From assembly GCA_913020435.1 (NCBI GenBank), contig CAJVZZ010000009.1, positions 50,856 through 114,855 on the forward strand: 64,000 nucleotides of DNA, written 5' to 3'. The notes under the pieces were generated by a model. It saw nothing but the letters and a program-made list of their open reading frames with translations. It had not been told where the DNA came from and did no database searches. Below are positions 42,766 to 50,539 of the stretch, one piece after another. The translations under genes were made by a program, and so were the position numbers. The stretch comes from an uncultured Flavobacteriales bacterium. GTDB taxonomy: Bacteria; Bacteroidota; Bacteroidia; Flavobacteriales_G; Salibacteraceae. Every line of letters starts with the position of its first letter. Positions within the stretch are counted from its first letter, which is position 1.

Positions 42766-43767
42766 ATGCGAATAATAATTTCGAGTTGTTTGATTTTGTT
42801 TATCGTTCTTGGTTGTGCTGATGATTCAAAAGAAAGAGCTAAAAAGACAAAAATAATTCCGTCTGCTGTTTTTATGCCCATTGAAAAACCTGCTTTTAAT
42901 GTTGATAGCGCCTATGTTTATATTGTTGAACAAGTTGGATTTGGCCCTAGAGTTCCAGGCACTAATGCGCATTTAAAAGCAGTAGAGTATTTTGAAAAAC
43001 AATTCCTAAAATGGAATTGGCAAACTACCGTACAGCTGGGTAAGTCTACCACATTTAATGGAAAGAAAATTGCCATAAAAAATGTAATAGCAAGATTAGA
43101 TACTAATAATAAAAATCGGGTTTTATTAATGGCTCATTGGGATTCAAGACCATTTGCTGATCGCGATGAAACGAGAAAAACAGAAGCAATTGATGGCGCC
43201 AATGATGGGGCATCTGGTGTTGGTGTACTTATGGAAATTGCAAGAGTCATTTCAAGCTCAGATATTCAACCAAAGGTTGGAATCGATATTATTTTATTTG
43301 ATGCTGAAGATTACGGTCAACCCTCTGGAATGATGGCTGACCAAACAGGTGAAACATGGTGCTTGGGGTCTCAATATTGGGCAAAGAATTTAAGTGACAA
43401 TTATGTTCGACCTAAGTATGGGATTTTGTTAGATATGGTTGGAGCGAAGGAGGCTGTTTTTCCAAAAGAAGGAGTTTCAATGCAATACAACCCTCAACTT
43501 GTAAATAAAGTTTGGTATTTGGCAAATAAGTTAGGTTACGGAAAGTATTTTATTCAAGAAGAAGCTAAAGGAGGCATAACGGATGATCATGTATACGTTA
43601 ACAGAATTGCGAACATCCCAAGTATCGACATTATTCATTACGACCCTTATCAAGGCGATTTTGGGTCATTCCACCACCGACATTCAGATGACATTGATGT
43701 CATTGATAAATCTACGTTGGAAGCAGTCGGAAAAGTGGTTTTAGAAACCATATATAGAGAAAAGTAA
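42766..43767 (+). CDS. M28-family peptidase, glutaminyl cyclase-like lipoprotein
   Basis: 333 residues. The signal peptide ends in LGC (Cys17), making it a lipoprotein. Zinc residues fit M28: 'AHWDSRPFAD', 'DGANDGASGVGVLMEIAR', 'LFDAEDYG', and a late 'FHHRHSDDIDVID' His. This pattern is closest to bacterial/animal-type glutaminyl-peptide cyclotransferases, which form N-terminal pyroglutamate; an aminopeptidase is the alternative. Pyroglutamate is a known N-terminus of mature T9SS and periplasmic proteins in Bacteroidota, so the role could be to cap exported proteins. Directly downstream of the dehydrogenase gene. Confidence 0.87.
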   Translation: MRIIISSCLILFIVLGCADDSKERAKKTKIIPSAVFMPIEKPAFNVDSAYVYIVEQVGFGPRVPGTNAHLKAVEYFEKQFLKWNWQTTVQLGKSTTFNGKKIAIKNVIARLDTNNKNRVLLMAHWDSRPFADRDETRKTEAIDGANDGASGVGVLMEIARVISSSDIQPKVGIDIILFDAEDYGQPSGMMADQTGETWCLGSQYWAKNLSDNYVRPKYGILLDMVGAKEAVFPKEGVSMQYNPQLVNKVWYLANKLGYGKYFIQEEAKGGITDDHVYVNRIANIPSIDIIHYDPYQGDFGSFHHRHSDDIDVIDKSTLEAVGKVVLETIYREK

Positions 43768-43846
43768 ACGTAGTTTAATATTTCGGTTATCTTAAAAAGT
43801 ACAAGTATTCTGAAGAATTGTACAATAATTTAAACTTATCTCACCT

Positions 43847-43854
43847 TACATTTG
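43847..43854 (+). promoter_or_regulatory. TAnnTTTG -7 element upstream of the Reeler-like T9SS gene
   Basis: TACATTTG, 73 bp before the ATG; ACATTTGTTAA is repeated 40 bp later. The 160-bp gap otherwise holds only a short palindrome around 43880. Confidence 0.3.
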
Positions 43855-43927
43855 TTAACAGAAATTAGGGATTGGTGTGTAATCACACATTTGTTAAGTA
43901 ACTCCTGGAGTTAAAAAAACAGTAAAA

Positions 43928-44740
43928 ATGAAATTATCAATACGTATTGTTAGAAGTACTGGAATAGCAGCTTTGGGCGGACTATTTCTTGGGGGACTGT
44001 TATCAAATTCAAATCAGTCGGCACCTTCAGGATACACCGGTTCACCTGCAGATGGGAAAACATGTGGAACAAACGGAGGATGTCATGGCGGAGGAACTAC
44101 GTTAGACAACAATATGATTTCTTCTGATATTCCAACAGAAGGATATACTCCAGGTACAGAATATAATGTTACAATAACTGTAGCGCAAGTAGGAATTAGC
44201 AAGTTTGGGTTTTCGTTTTCTGCTCAGAAAGATGATGGAACTCAGCTGGGAACTCTAATAGCAGGATCGGGAACTAATATTGTGAATACAAAATATATGA
44301 GTCATAAACCCTCAAGCACTGCAGGTGCAAATGGCAGAAAGGCATGGCCTTTTAAATGGACTGCTCCACTAGCGGGAACAGGGTTAGTAAGTTTTTATGC
44401 AACTGGAAATGCAGCTAATTCAATGTCTAATACTGCAGGAGATAAAATATATTCTATGAAATCTGTTTTTATTGAGAAAGGTGGAGACCCATCGACGGTC
44501 TCGGTTGCTGAAGTTAAAGGACGAAACATTTCGATTTATCCAAATCCAGCTCAAAATATAGTTTGGATAGAATCAGAACAATCTGAAGAGGTTCGAGTGA
44601 TAAACTTAAATGGAGAATTAGTCAAAACTATATTTATTGGAAAAGGAAAAAACCAAGTTGATATTACAGACTTAAATTACGGTGTATATAGAGTGAAAAA
44701 TGACGAAGGCAGTTTAAATCAAACGCTAATTAAATTATAA
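43928..44740 (+). CDS. T9SS-exported Reeler-like protein with a haem-like CH motif
   Basis: 270 residues. A hydrophobic signal region is near residues 11-25. The following 'GYTGSPADGKTC' and 'GGCH' gives C46 and C52-H53 (C-x5-CH), which resembles a c-type haem or metal site (usually CxxCH) seen in Bacteroidota 'choice-of-anchor V' proteins. A Reeler-like beta domain follows with 'EYNVTITVAQVGISKFGFSFSA'. The last ~75 residues are a T9SS sorting domain ('IYPNPAQN...NYGVYRVK'). Probable cell-surface protein; haem binding is inference. Convergent with gldH, one base apart. Confidence 0.82.
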   Translation: MKLSIRIVRSTGIAALGGLFLGGLLSNSNQSAPSGYTGSPADGKTCGTNGGCHGGGTTLDNNMISSDIPTEGYTPGTEYNVTITVAQVGISKFGFSFSAQKDDGTQLGTLIAGSGTNIVNTKYMSHKPSSTAGANGRKAWPFKWTAPLAGTGLVSFYATGNAANSMSNTAGDKIYSMKSVFIEKGGDPSTVSVAEVKGRNISIYPNPAQNIVWIESEQSEEVRVINLNGELVKTIFIGKGKNQVDITDLNYGVYRVKNDEGSLNQTLIKL

Positions 44741-44741
44741 G

Positions 44742-45197
44742 TTATTCAACGTTTTCAATTCGTAGACCGATTTCCTTTATTCCTTTAAGGTCCTCATCTC
44801 TCATTACTTGCATAAACATAAAGCTGTAATTTCCCGCTTTAGGAAATTGGACCTTACGTTGAAACATAATTTGGTGAGTGACTAAACCACCGGAGGTTGT
44901 CCCTAGCCATTTACCGGATCGGTCGCACAGAATAAATTCTAGTGTGTCCTTCTCTGTTTTTCCATTGGGCAACGTTAATTCAGAAAGCACATACAGATTA
45001 CTATATTTATAATTTAGATTGTTTCTGAGGTTGAAATAGATATTTTTCGCCTTTTCTGTTTCTTTAATTTCTACAGCAAAAGAAACTGCTTCAGCGACAT
45101 TCCAAACTCCCTCTGTTATCGGCATATTTTCTTCAAATACACGTGTTGTATCACAGCCTAATATTAGAAAAGAAATAAACAGCAAAGCGAATTTCAT
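44742..45197 (-). CDS. gldH: Gliding motility lipoprotein GldH
   Basis: 151 residues. The signal peptide ends in LGC (Cys15), giving a lipoprotein. 'RVFEENMPITEGVWN' and 'FAVEI' followed by the 'NLYVLSEL...DTLEFILCD' and 'GLVTHQI' segments match GldH, an outer-membrane-associated lipoprotein needed for gliding in F. johnsoniae and often present in non-gliding T9SS-bearing relatives. It starts directly after the ricT stop on the same strand, the conserved order ricT-gldH. Confidence 0.88.
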   Translation of the reverse strand: MKFALLFISFLILGCDTTRVFEENMPITEGVWNVAEAVSFAVEIKETEKAKNIYFNLRNNLNYKYSNLYVLSELTLPNGKTEKDTLEFILCDRSGKWLGTTSGGLVTHQIMFQRKVQFPKAGNYSFMFMQVMRDEDLKGIKEIGLRIENVE

Positions 45198-46526
45198 CTA
45201 ATTTGTTTTAGGCTTTGACTTGGATTGAGGTTGCTGACTTCCACCGGATTCCTGGTTTTGAGAATTAGCTTGAGCGTTGGACTTTCTCTTCTGGTTAGAG
45301 TGGTTTTTTTTCTGACCTTGTTGATTTCCACCTTGTCCTTGTTTATTGTTTTGAGTATTTTGTGGTGCTTTACCTTGACTTTTACGCTTATTTCTATTTC
45401 TGTTAGTATTTTTTTTCTTGTCTTTAGTATTAAAACGATTTAAGTCATCTTGACCAACAACGTTTTCGTAGTCAGGAAGGTCCTCAACAGGGGCTTCACT
45501 ATATGCAAATTGTTTTAGGCTCTCTGGAAATTTATTGTTTTTATTCATTTCCAATATTTCTTTCACCGTTTCCAGTTTTAGAGGATGAAATACAGAGGGA
45601 TCCTCCTTAGAGTTAAACCACAAGGTTTTTCTGAAAATATCTGTTTTTTGAAGGAAGGCAATACCCTTTTTGGTTTTAAGCTTAACGTCTCCTTCTGGAA
45701 ATTCTTTTAATGCATCTAGATATGAATCAAGTTCATAATTTAAACAACACTTTAGTTTACCACATTGTCCGGCAAGCTTGATCGGGTTTATCGCTAATTG
45801 CTGATAACGAGCTGCTGAAGTTGAAACAGATCGAAAGTCGGTTAGCCAAGTAGAGCAGCATAATTCGCGGCCACAACTACCAATTCCACCAACACGTGCT
45901 GCCTCTTGCCGAGCGCCAATTTGTTTCATTTCAACACGAACCTTGTACGTACCAGCGAATTTTTTAATCAACTCCCTAAAGTCAACACGACTTTCGGAGG
46001 TATAGTAAAAGATTGCTTTGGTTCCGTCGCCTTGATATTCAACATCCGAAATCTTCATATCCAATTTGAGACTAGTCGCAGCTTTTCTGGCACTGACCAT
46101 GGTATCGTTCTCTTTCTTTTGAACCTCTTGCCACAAGTCAATATCTTCTTGAGTAGCAATTCTAATTACTCTACTTAATGAGTTAATATTTGTCTTGGGG
46201 TTTTTTCGAGTAAGCTGAACCCTTACTAGCTCTCCAGTAAGCGTTACTGCGCCTACATCAGTTCCATGGCTAGCTTCAACCATTACTATATCACCTACCG
46301 AAGGTGTTATACTCGTGCCATATCTAAAATATTCTTTTCGAGTATTTTTAAATCGCACTTCAATAAGAGGGGTTGAATTAACTGCTGAGCTTTCCATTCC
46401 AGCTAACCAATCAAAAACCTCTAATTTTCCGCAACCACCTGAACTACAATTCCCGTTATTTTCGCAACCGGCAGGAGTTCCACCTGAGCTACCGCATGCT
46501 CCACTTGAGCAACTTCCACACCCCAT
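45198..46526 (-). CDS. ricT: PSP1-domain protein (RicT/YaaT-like) with low-complexity tail
   Basis: 442 residues from ATG 46526; the longer TTG start in the track is unlikely. The N-terminus is Gly/Cys/Ser-rich, with seven cysteines in the first 35 residues. The PSP1 core contains 'CGRELCCSTWL' and 'QCGKLKCCLNYE', which bind iron-sulphur in RicT/YaaT of B. subtilis (with YlbF/YmcA, controlling RNase Y). The C-terminal ~80 residues are Lys/Asn/Gln-rich and disordered, a lineage-specific feature, perhaps binding RNA. It is followed by gldH and preceded by holB. Confidence 0.88.
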   Translation of the reverse strand: MGCGSCSSGACGSSGGTPAGCENNGNCSSGGCGKLEVFDWLAGMESSAVNSTPLIEVRFKNTRKEYFRYGTSITPSVGDIVMVEASHGTDVGAVTLTGELVRVQLTRKNPKTNINSLSRVIRIATQEDIDLWQEVQKKENDTMVSARKAATSLKLDMKISDVEYQGDGTKAIFYYTSESRVDFRELIKKFAGTYKVRVEMKQIGARQEAARVGGIGSCGRELCCSTWLTDFRSVSTSAARYQQLAINPIKLAGQCGKLKCCLNYELDSYLDALKEFPEGDVKLKTKKGIAFLQKTDIFRKTLWFNSKEDPSVFHPLKLETVKEILEMNKNNKFPESLKQFAYSEAPVEDLPDYENVVGQDDLNRFNTKDKKKNTNRNRNKRKSQGKAPQNTQNNKQGQGGNQQGQKKNHSNQKRKSNAQANSQNQESGGSQQPQSKSKPKTN

Positions 46527-46588
46527 TAATAATATATATTGAGAGCTTTCTATTAAGTAAGAAAGCAACTTAGGTTCTACAATAACTA

Positions 46589-46596
46589 CAAAGTTA
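46589..46596 (-). promoter_or_regulatory. TAnnTTTG -7 element upstream of ricT
   Basis: TAACTTTG on the minus strand, 63 bp before ATG 46526. Confidence 0.4.
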
Positions 46597-46620
46597 TCAT
46601 AAACAAGTTGTGATTTTCTT

Positions 46621-47760
46621 CTATTTTTTTGGATGAATATTGGTCAAAATAATCAATGAAACATCCATTAAAACTATCTTAGAATTACAATTTCTTCCAA
46701 TATCGAAAAGCGCATTCTCAAAGGCCGATACAAACTCCTGACAGTTATTAGCGGTTACATATTTAGAGAATTTTTTAATAAACCCAGTTTCGGTTTCCTC
46801 AATAAGCTGAAGTTCAGGACCGCCGTAATTAAGAATGATGCTTTCTCTAAAAACGTGTAACCCATATTGTAGAAAAAGTTTCAAATTTTCACGATTTTGC
46901 CGGTTCATTTTATCGAGCCACTTAAATATTGAAGCCATGTCTTTTTTGAAACAGAAACGCATCCAAATAGAAAAATTTTCATGATTGAATTCAATTTGTT
47001 TGTCGTGTCGGATTAACTCGAACGCTTTGTTAAGGTTGCCCTCACTTAATCTGATGATTGTATTTAGTTGCGTTTCAGTTAAATTGTTATTCGATGCCAA
47101 AGCTTTTTTCATTGACTGATTATCAATTGAAGAAAACCTTACAAATTGGCAGCGGGAAAGAAGAGTTGGCAAAATTTGCTCGGTACTTTGAGCAATGAGA
47201 ATGAAAATTGTTTTTTCTGGAGGCTCCTCCAGCAATTTTAGAAGTTTATTAGCAGCGGATGGATGAATACGTTCTGCCATCCAAATCACCATGAATTTGT
47301 ATTCGCTTTCAAATGGCTTTAGACTCAGCTTCTTCATAATAGCTGAACTTTCATGCACGGAAATACTTCCTTGACTTTTTAGCAAACCAATATGATTATA
47401 CCAAGCGTTTAGATTCATATATGGCATTTCCAAAACAGCCGCTCTCCATAAATGAATAAAATCATCACTAACAAGCTTTTGACTAGAAATGCCGTCGGTT
47501 TTATTGATAGGAAAGGAAAAATGTAGATCGGGATGAATTAATTTTTCGATTTTTAAGTCACCATATGAATTAGAACTTTCTTGCCATTTTCCATTTTTTA
47601 TATGTTGAACAATGGTTTTGATATATGCAATTGCCATAGGCAGAGTGCCGCTACCCTCTGGGCCACAAAAAATTTGAGCATGTGGTATTCTGCCATTTTT
47701 TAAGGCATCTAACAAATGAGTTTTTATCTTCTCGTTTCCAAATATGTGCTCTAATTCCAT
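46621..47760 (-). CDS. holB: DNA polymerase III delta' subunit
   Basis: 379 residues from ATG 47760; the track's TTG overlaps the TAnnTTTG element. The clamp-loader AAA+ fold is present with a degenerate P-loop GPEGSG lacking Lys, as expected for delta', and the sensor 'ANKLLKLLEEPPEKTIFILIA' motif with 'LLSRCQ'. Delta' is the stator of the clamp loader. It is longer than the ~330-residue E. coli subunit but typical of Bacteroidota. Divergent from pgk. Confidence 0.9.
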   Translation of the reverse strand: MELEHIFGNEKIKTHLLDALKNGRIPHAQIFCGPEGSGTLPMAIAYIKTIVQHIKNGKWQESSNSYGDLKIEKLIHPDLHFSFPINKTDGISSQKLVSDDFIHLWRAAVLEMPYMNLNAWYNHIGLLKSQGSISVHESSAIMKKLSLKPFESEYKFMVIWMAERIHPSAANKLLKLLEEPPEKTIFILIAQSTEQILPTLLSRCQFVRFSSIDNQSMKKALASNNNLTETQLNTIIRLSEGNLNKAFELIRHDKQIEFNHENFSIWMRFCFKKDMASIFKWLDKMNRQNRENLKLFLQYGLHVFRESIILNYGGPELQLIEETETGFIKKFSKYVTANNCQEFVSAFENALFDIGRNCNSKIVLMDVSLIILTNIHPKK

Positions 47761-47766
47761 ATATGT

Positions 47767-47774
47767 CAAAAGTA
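47767..47774 (-). promoter_or_regulatory. TAnnTTTG -7 element supporting the holB start
   Basis: TACTTTTG on the minus strand, 7 bp before ATG 47760. Confidence 0.4.
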
Positions 47775-47824
47775 GGGAAACGCAATTTTAGACGAACATA
47801 TAGTGCGTGATTTAATTGCCAAAT

Positions 47825-47832
47825 TATCTTTG
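47825..47832 (+). promoter_or_regulatory. TAnnTTTG -7 element upstream of pgk
   Basis: TATCTTTG, 23 bp before the pgk ATG. Confidence 0.45.
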
Positions 47833-47855
47833 TTGGTTCCATTCAAAAAGGAAGT

Positions 47856-49049
47856 ATGAAAACACTAACAGATTTTTCGTTTAAAGGCAAAAGAGCATTG
47901 ATAAGAGTAGACTTTAATGTCCCCTTTAATGCAAATAAAGAAGTAACAGACGCTACTAGGATGGAAGCCGCTTTGCCAACAGTAAATTATATTCTAGAAA
48001 ATGGAGGTTCGGTAGTTCTAATGTCTCATTTAGGGCGCCCAAGTGACGGGTACGAAGCAGATTTTTCTCTCAGTCATATAGTTCCAAAGCTATCAGAGTT
48101 ATTAGGTAGAGAGGTGGAATTTGCAGGGGATTGTATTGGAGATAAGGCGTTTAGTGTAACTAACAGGCTTAGTGCAGGAAAGATTGTTTTGTTAGAAAAT
48201 TTGCGATTTTACAACGAAGAAAAAAAAGGCAATTCGTCTTTTGCAGAAAAGCTTTCAGGTCATGGGGATATTTATGTAAACGATGCATTTGGCACAGCGC
48301 ATAGAGCTCACGCTAGCACATCAATAATTGCAGGCTTTTTTGAAGGTAATTCATGTTTTGGAAAGTTAATGCAGTCTGAATTGGATAGTATTCGCAGGGT
48401 AATGAAAAATAGTGCAAAACCCTTTACTGCGATAATTGGTGGAGCAAAAGTTTCCAGTAAAATTTCAATTATTCAAAACTTAATGGACAAATTAGACAAT
48501 TTAATTATTGGTGGAGGAATGTCTTACACCTTCATTAAAGCCATGGGTGGCAAGGTTGGTAACTCGTTAGTTGAAGATGATTATTTAGAAGAAGCAAAGG
48601 CAATACTCGACGTTGCTGAAGAAAAGGGAGTCCGTATTTTAATTCCTGAAGATTCTATGATAGCAGATGACTTTAAGAATAATGCAAAACGAAAAATAGT
48701 AGATTCTTCAGAGATTCAAGAAGGCTGGATGGGTTTAGACATAGGCCCAAAGGCAACAGAACAGTATTCGAAATGTATTGAAGAATCAAAAACTATTCTA
48801 TGGAATGGCCCGATGGGAGTTTTTGAGATGGATAACTTTCAGAGTGGGACAAAAAAAATTGCTTATTCAGTTGTTTCGGCAACTGAAAGAGGAGCCTATT
48901 CATTAGTTGGTGGAGGTGATTCAGTGGCTGCGATTAATAAGTACGAATTAAAAGAGCATGTATCTTATGTTTCAACAGGAGGCGGAGCCTTGTTAGAATT
49001 GATTGAAGGGAAAGAATTACCGGGAGTGGCAGCTATTGAAAATCACTAA
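47856..49049 (+). CDS. pgk: Phosphoglycerate kinase
   Basis: 397 residues, normal length. The substrate-binding 'RVDFNVPF' and 'SHLGRP' motifs, 'NDAFGTAHRAHAS', 'AIIGGAKVSSKI' and 'GGGDSVAAI' are all present. It transfers phosphate from 1,3-bisphosphoglycerate to ADP in glycolysis. Stands alone with its own promoter element, 5 bp before the convergent cvpA stop. Confidence 0.97.
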   Translation: MKTLTDFSFKGKRALIRVDFNVPFNANKEVTDATRMEAALPTVNYILENGGSVVLMSHLGRPSDGYEADFSLSHIVPKLSELLGREVEFAGDCIGDKAFSVTNRLSAGKIVLLENLRFYNEEKKGNSSFAEKLSGHGDIYVNDAFGTAHRAHASTSIIAGFFEGNSCFGKLMQSELDSIRRVMKNSAKPFTAIIGGAKVSSKISIIQNLMDKLDNLIIGGGMSYTFIKAMGGKVGNSLVEDDYLEEAKAILDVAEEKGVRILIPEDSMIADDFKNNAKRKIVDSSEIQEGWMGLDIGPKATEQYSKCIEESKTILWNGPMGVFEMDNFQSGTKKIAYSVVSATERGAYSLVGGGDSVAAINKYELKEHVSYVSTGGGALLELIEGKELPGVAAIENH

Positions 49050-49054
49050 TTAGA

Positions 49055-49612
49055 CTACTCATTTGGTATAAATTCTAGAAATTCTGGTGGATCAGGCAAG
49101 TCCTTCCCAATTTCGAAATCAGAGTACCAATCGGAATCTTTAAAAACGGGCACTACTAATGGTGCAATTGAAGCGGTTGGAGCATATAGATAAGAGGTGT
49201 TTTTCTGTTTTTTCGGAATAAATTCCCAACGCTGATCTAACGCTTCAACCACAATTAGAAATACACTAAGGATAAGTGCCATTTTAAGAATACCAAATAC
49301 AGCACCACCAGCTTTATTTAGCAGCTTCATCGCTACCAAATTCACCACTTTTTCTAACATTTTTGCAATAAAATATACTGCACCAAGGATTAATAAAAAA
49401 GTGACAATAAATGCTGCTAGCTCCATGGCATTGCCTGTAAGGTTAATGTGTTCACCAAGAACAGCTGCAGTTTTGTGCGAAAAATGAACACCGCCATAAA
49501 TCCCTAAAACGAGACCAACTAAACTCGCAATTTCTATAATCAAACCACGGGTAAACCCTTTGTATAGTCCATACAATAATGGAACGGCTAAGATAATATC
49601 GAGTGTATTCAC
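49055..49612 (-). CDS. CvpA-family membrane protein
   Basis: 185 residues beginning at GTG 49612. Four hydrophobic segments with 'IILAVPLLYGLYKGFTRGLIIEIASLVGLVLGIYGGVHF' match CvpA (colicin V production), an inner-membrane protein of unknown biochemical role linked to purF in E. coli. The C-terminal ~45 residues are acidic and soluble. No purF in view. Confidence 0.85.
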   Translation of the reverse strand: MNTLDIILAVPLLYGLYKGFTRGLIIEIASLVGLVLGIYGGVHFSHKTAAVLGEHINLTGNAMELAAFIVTFLLILGAVYFIAKMLEKVVNLVAMKLLNKAGGAVFGILKMALILSVFLIVVEALDQRWEFIPKKQKNTSYLYAPTASIAPLVVPVFKDSDWYSDFEIGKDLPDPPEFLEFIPNE

Positions 49613-49617
49613 AATGT

Positions 49618-49625
49618 CAAATGTA
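49618..49625 (-). promoter_or_regulatory. TAnnTTTG-like element immediately upstream of cvpA
   Basis: TACATTTG on the minus strand, 6 bp before the GTG. The close spacing implies a very short leader or a start further inside. Confidence 0.35.
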
Positions 49626-49707
49626 GAATGGGCTTTGCATAAATAAATGGGTTACTGGTTTTGTTATGAAGGAAATGAGGTTAAAAACCAATTAGTTTTG
49701 CCATGTG

Positions 49708-50034
49708 ATGGAAATGGACATTCGATGGAATAAAGCAATGGAAAAGTTAGAGGCTGATTTTGGCACTGACTTAGACTTACAATCTGTACTATTTATTATA
49801 GGGCTACAGGAGTTGGGTTTTATAAAACACAAAATTAATAAAAGACAAAAACTTGAAGTACTTCACGTGGCAGTTTGCCGACTGCTCAGTGATTATGGGT
49901 TTTATGAGTTTGAAGGCTATGATGTAGATAAGTGGCCACATTATAAAAGAACTCAGAAGCTCCCTCACTTAAAAAGCGATGACCAACAAAAACTATTGAA
50001 AGAAGCGGTTGTTGTATACTTAGAGAAAATCTAA
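49708..50034 (+). CDS. Conserved hypothetical protein, helical
   Basis: 108 residues from ATG 49708 (track begins one codon earlier at GTG). Predominantly helical and soluble with no signal peptide, starting 'MEMDIRWNKAMEKLEADFG' and including 'LFIIGLQELG'. I do not recognise a named domain. The reading frame is convincing and the stop shares CTAA with the next convergent gene. It lies between cvpA and a lipoprotein gene. Confidence 0.65.
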   Translation: MEMDIRWNKAMEKLEADFGTDLDLQSVLFIIGLQELGFIKHKINKRQKLEVLHVAVCRLLSDYGFYEFEGYDVDKWPHYKRTQKLPHLKSDDQQKLLKEAVVVYLEKI

Positions 50035-50477
50035 TTAGATTCACATTTACCTAGAACGAAAATCTCTTCGGTGACTTCGTTAGATTCTAATGTGATAAAT
50101 CCATCAGCGCACAAAGTATCGCCAACAATAATTACTTCATTATCTGGAAATACTCCTATTTCTCGCTCTTCAGTGTTGTATTTAAGCACTGATACTCGAA
50201 GAACAGAAGGATTAGTGAAATCAAAGTTAACTTTACCTACTCCATCAGTATATTGAGTATCAGCAATATTACATTCTACAGAAACATCTGTACGTTGAAC
50301 ACAAAATAAAATCACTTTAGCATCAGCGATCGCAGTTCCCGTGCTATCAACAATGGTAATTTCTGCTTTCGGGTCCTCTACAGGCTTTTTACACGACTGA
50401 GTAGCTAAAGCTGCAACTAGCATTATGCAAGTTGTCAATGTTATGTTTGAAATCATCTTTTTGAAAAACTCTGACAT
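50031..50477 (-). CDS. Lipoprotein with a transthyretin-like beta domain
   Basis: 148 residues. The signal peptide ends in TQSC (Cys29). 'AEITIVDSTGTAIADAKVILFC' is typical of CarboxypepD_reg-like beta domains. Four further cysteines follow. No catalytic motif is seen; probably a surface or periplasmic lipoprotein. A TAnnTTTG element lies 21 bp before the start. Stop codons overlap with the hypothetical gene at CTAA. Confidence 0.72.
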   Translation of the reverse strand: MSEFFKKMISNITLTTCIMLVAALATQSCKKPVEDPKAEITIVDSTGTAIADAKVILFCVQRTDVSVECNIADTQYTDGVGKVNFDFTNPSVLRVSVLKYNTEEREIGVFPDNEVIIVGDTLCADGFITLESNEVTEEIFVLGKCESN

Positions 50478-50498
50478 AGAATTCTAATTTTACGTTCG

Positions 50499-50506
50499 CA
50501 AATATA
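50499..50506 (-). promoter_or_regulatory. TAnnTTTG -7 element upstream of the lipoprotein gene
   Basis: TATATTTG on the minus strand, 21 bp before the ATG. Confidence 0.4.
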
Positions 50507-50539
50507 GGAATTATCAATTCTAAAGATTCAAGTCAGTTT

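Noticed and set aside
43880-43895. TGTGTAATCACACA palindrome resembling a CRP site
   Set aside because: CRP-type consensus does not fit exactly and no CRP regulon is expected from a single match; may be chance or a short hairpin.
46621-47760. Missing P-loop lysine in HolB as an anomaly
   Set aside because: Delta' subunits of the clamp loader normally lack a functional P-loop, so this is expected.
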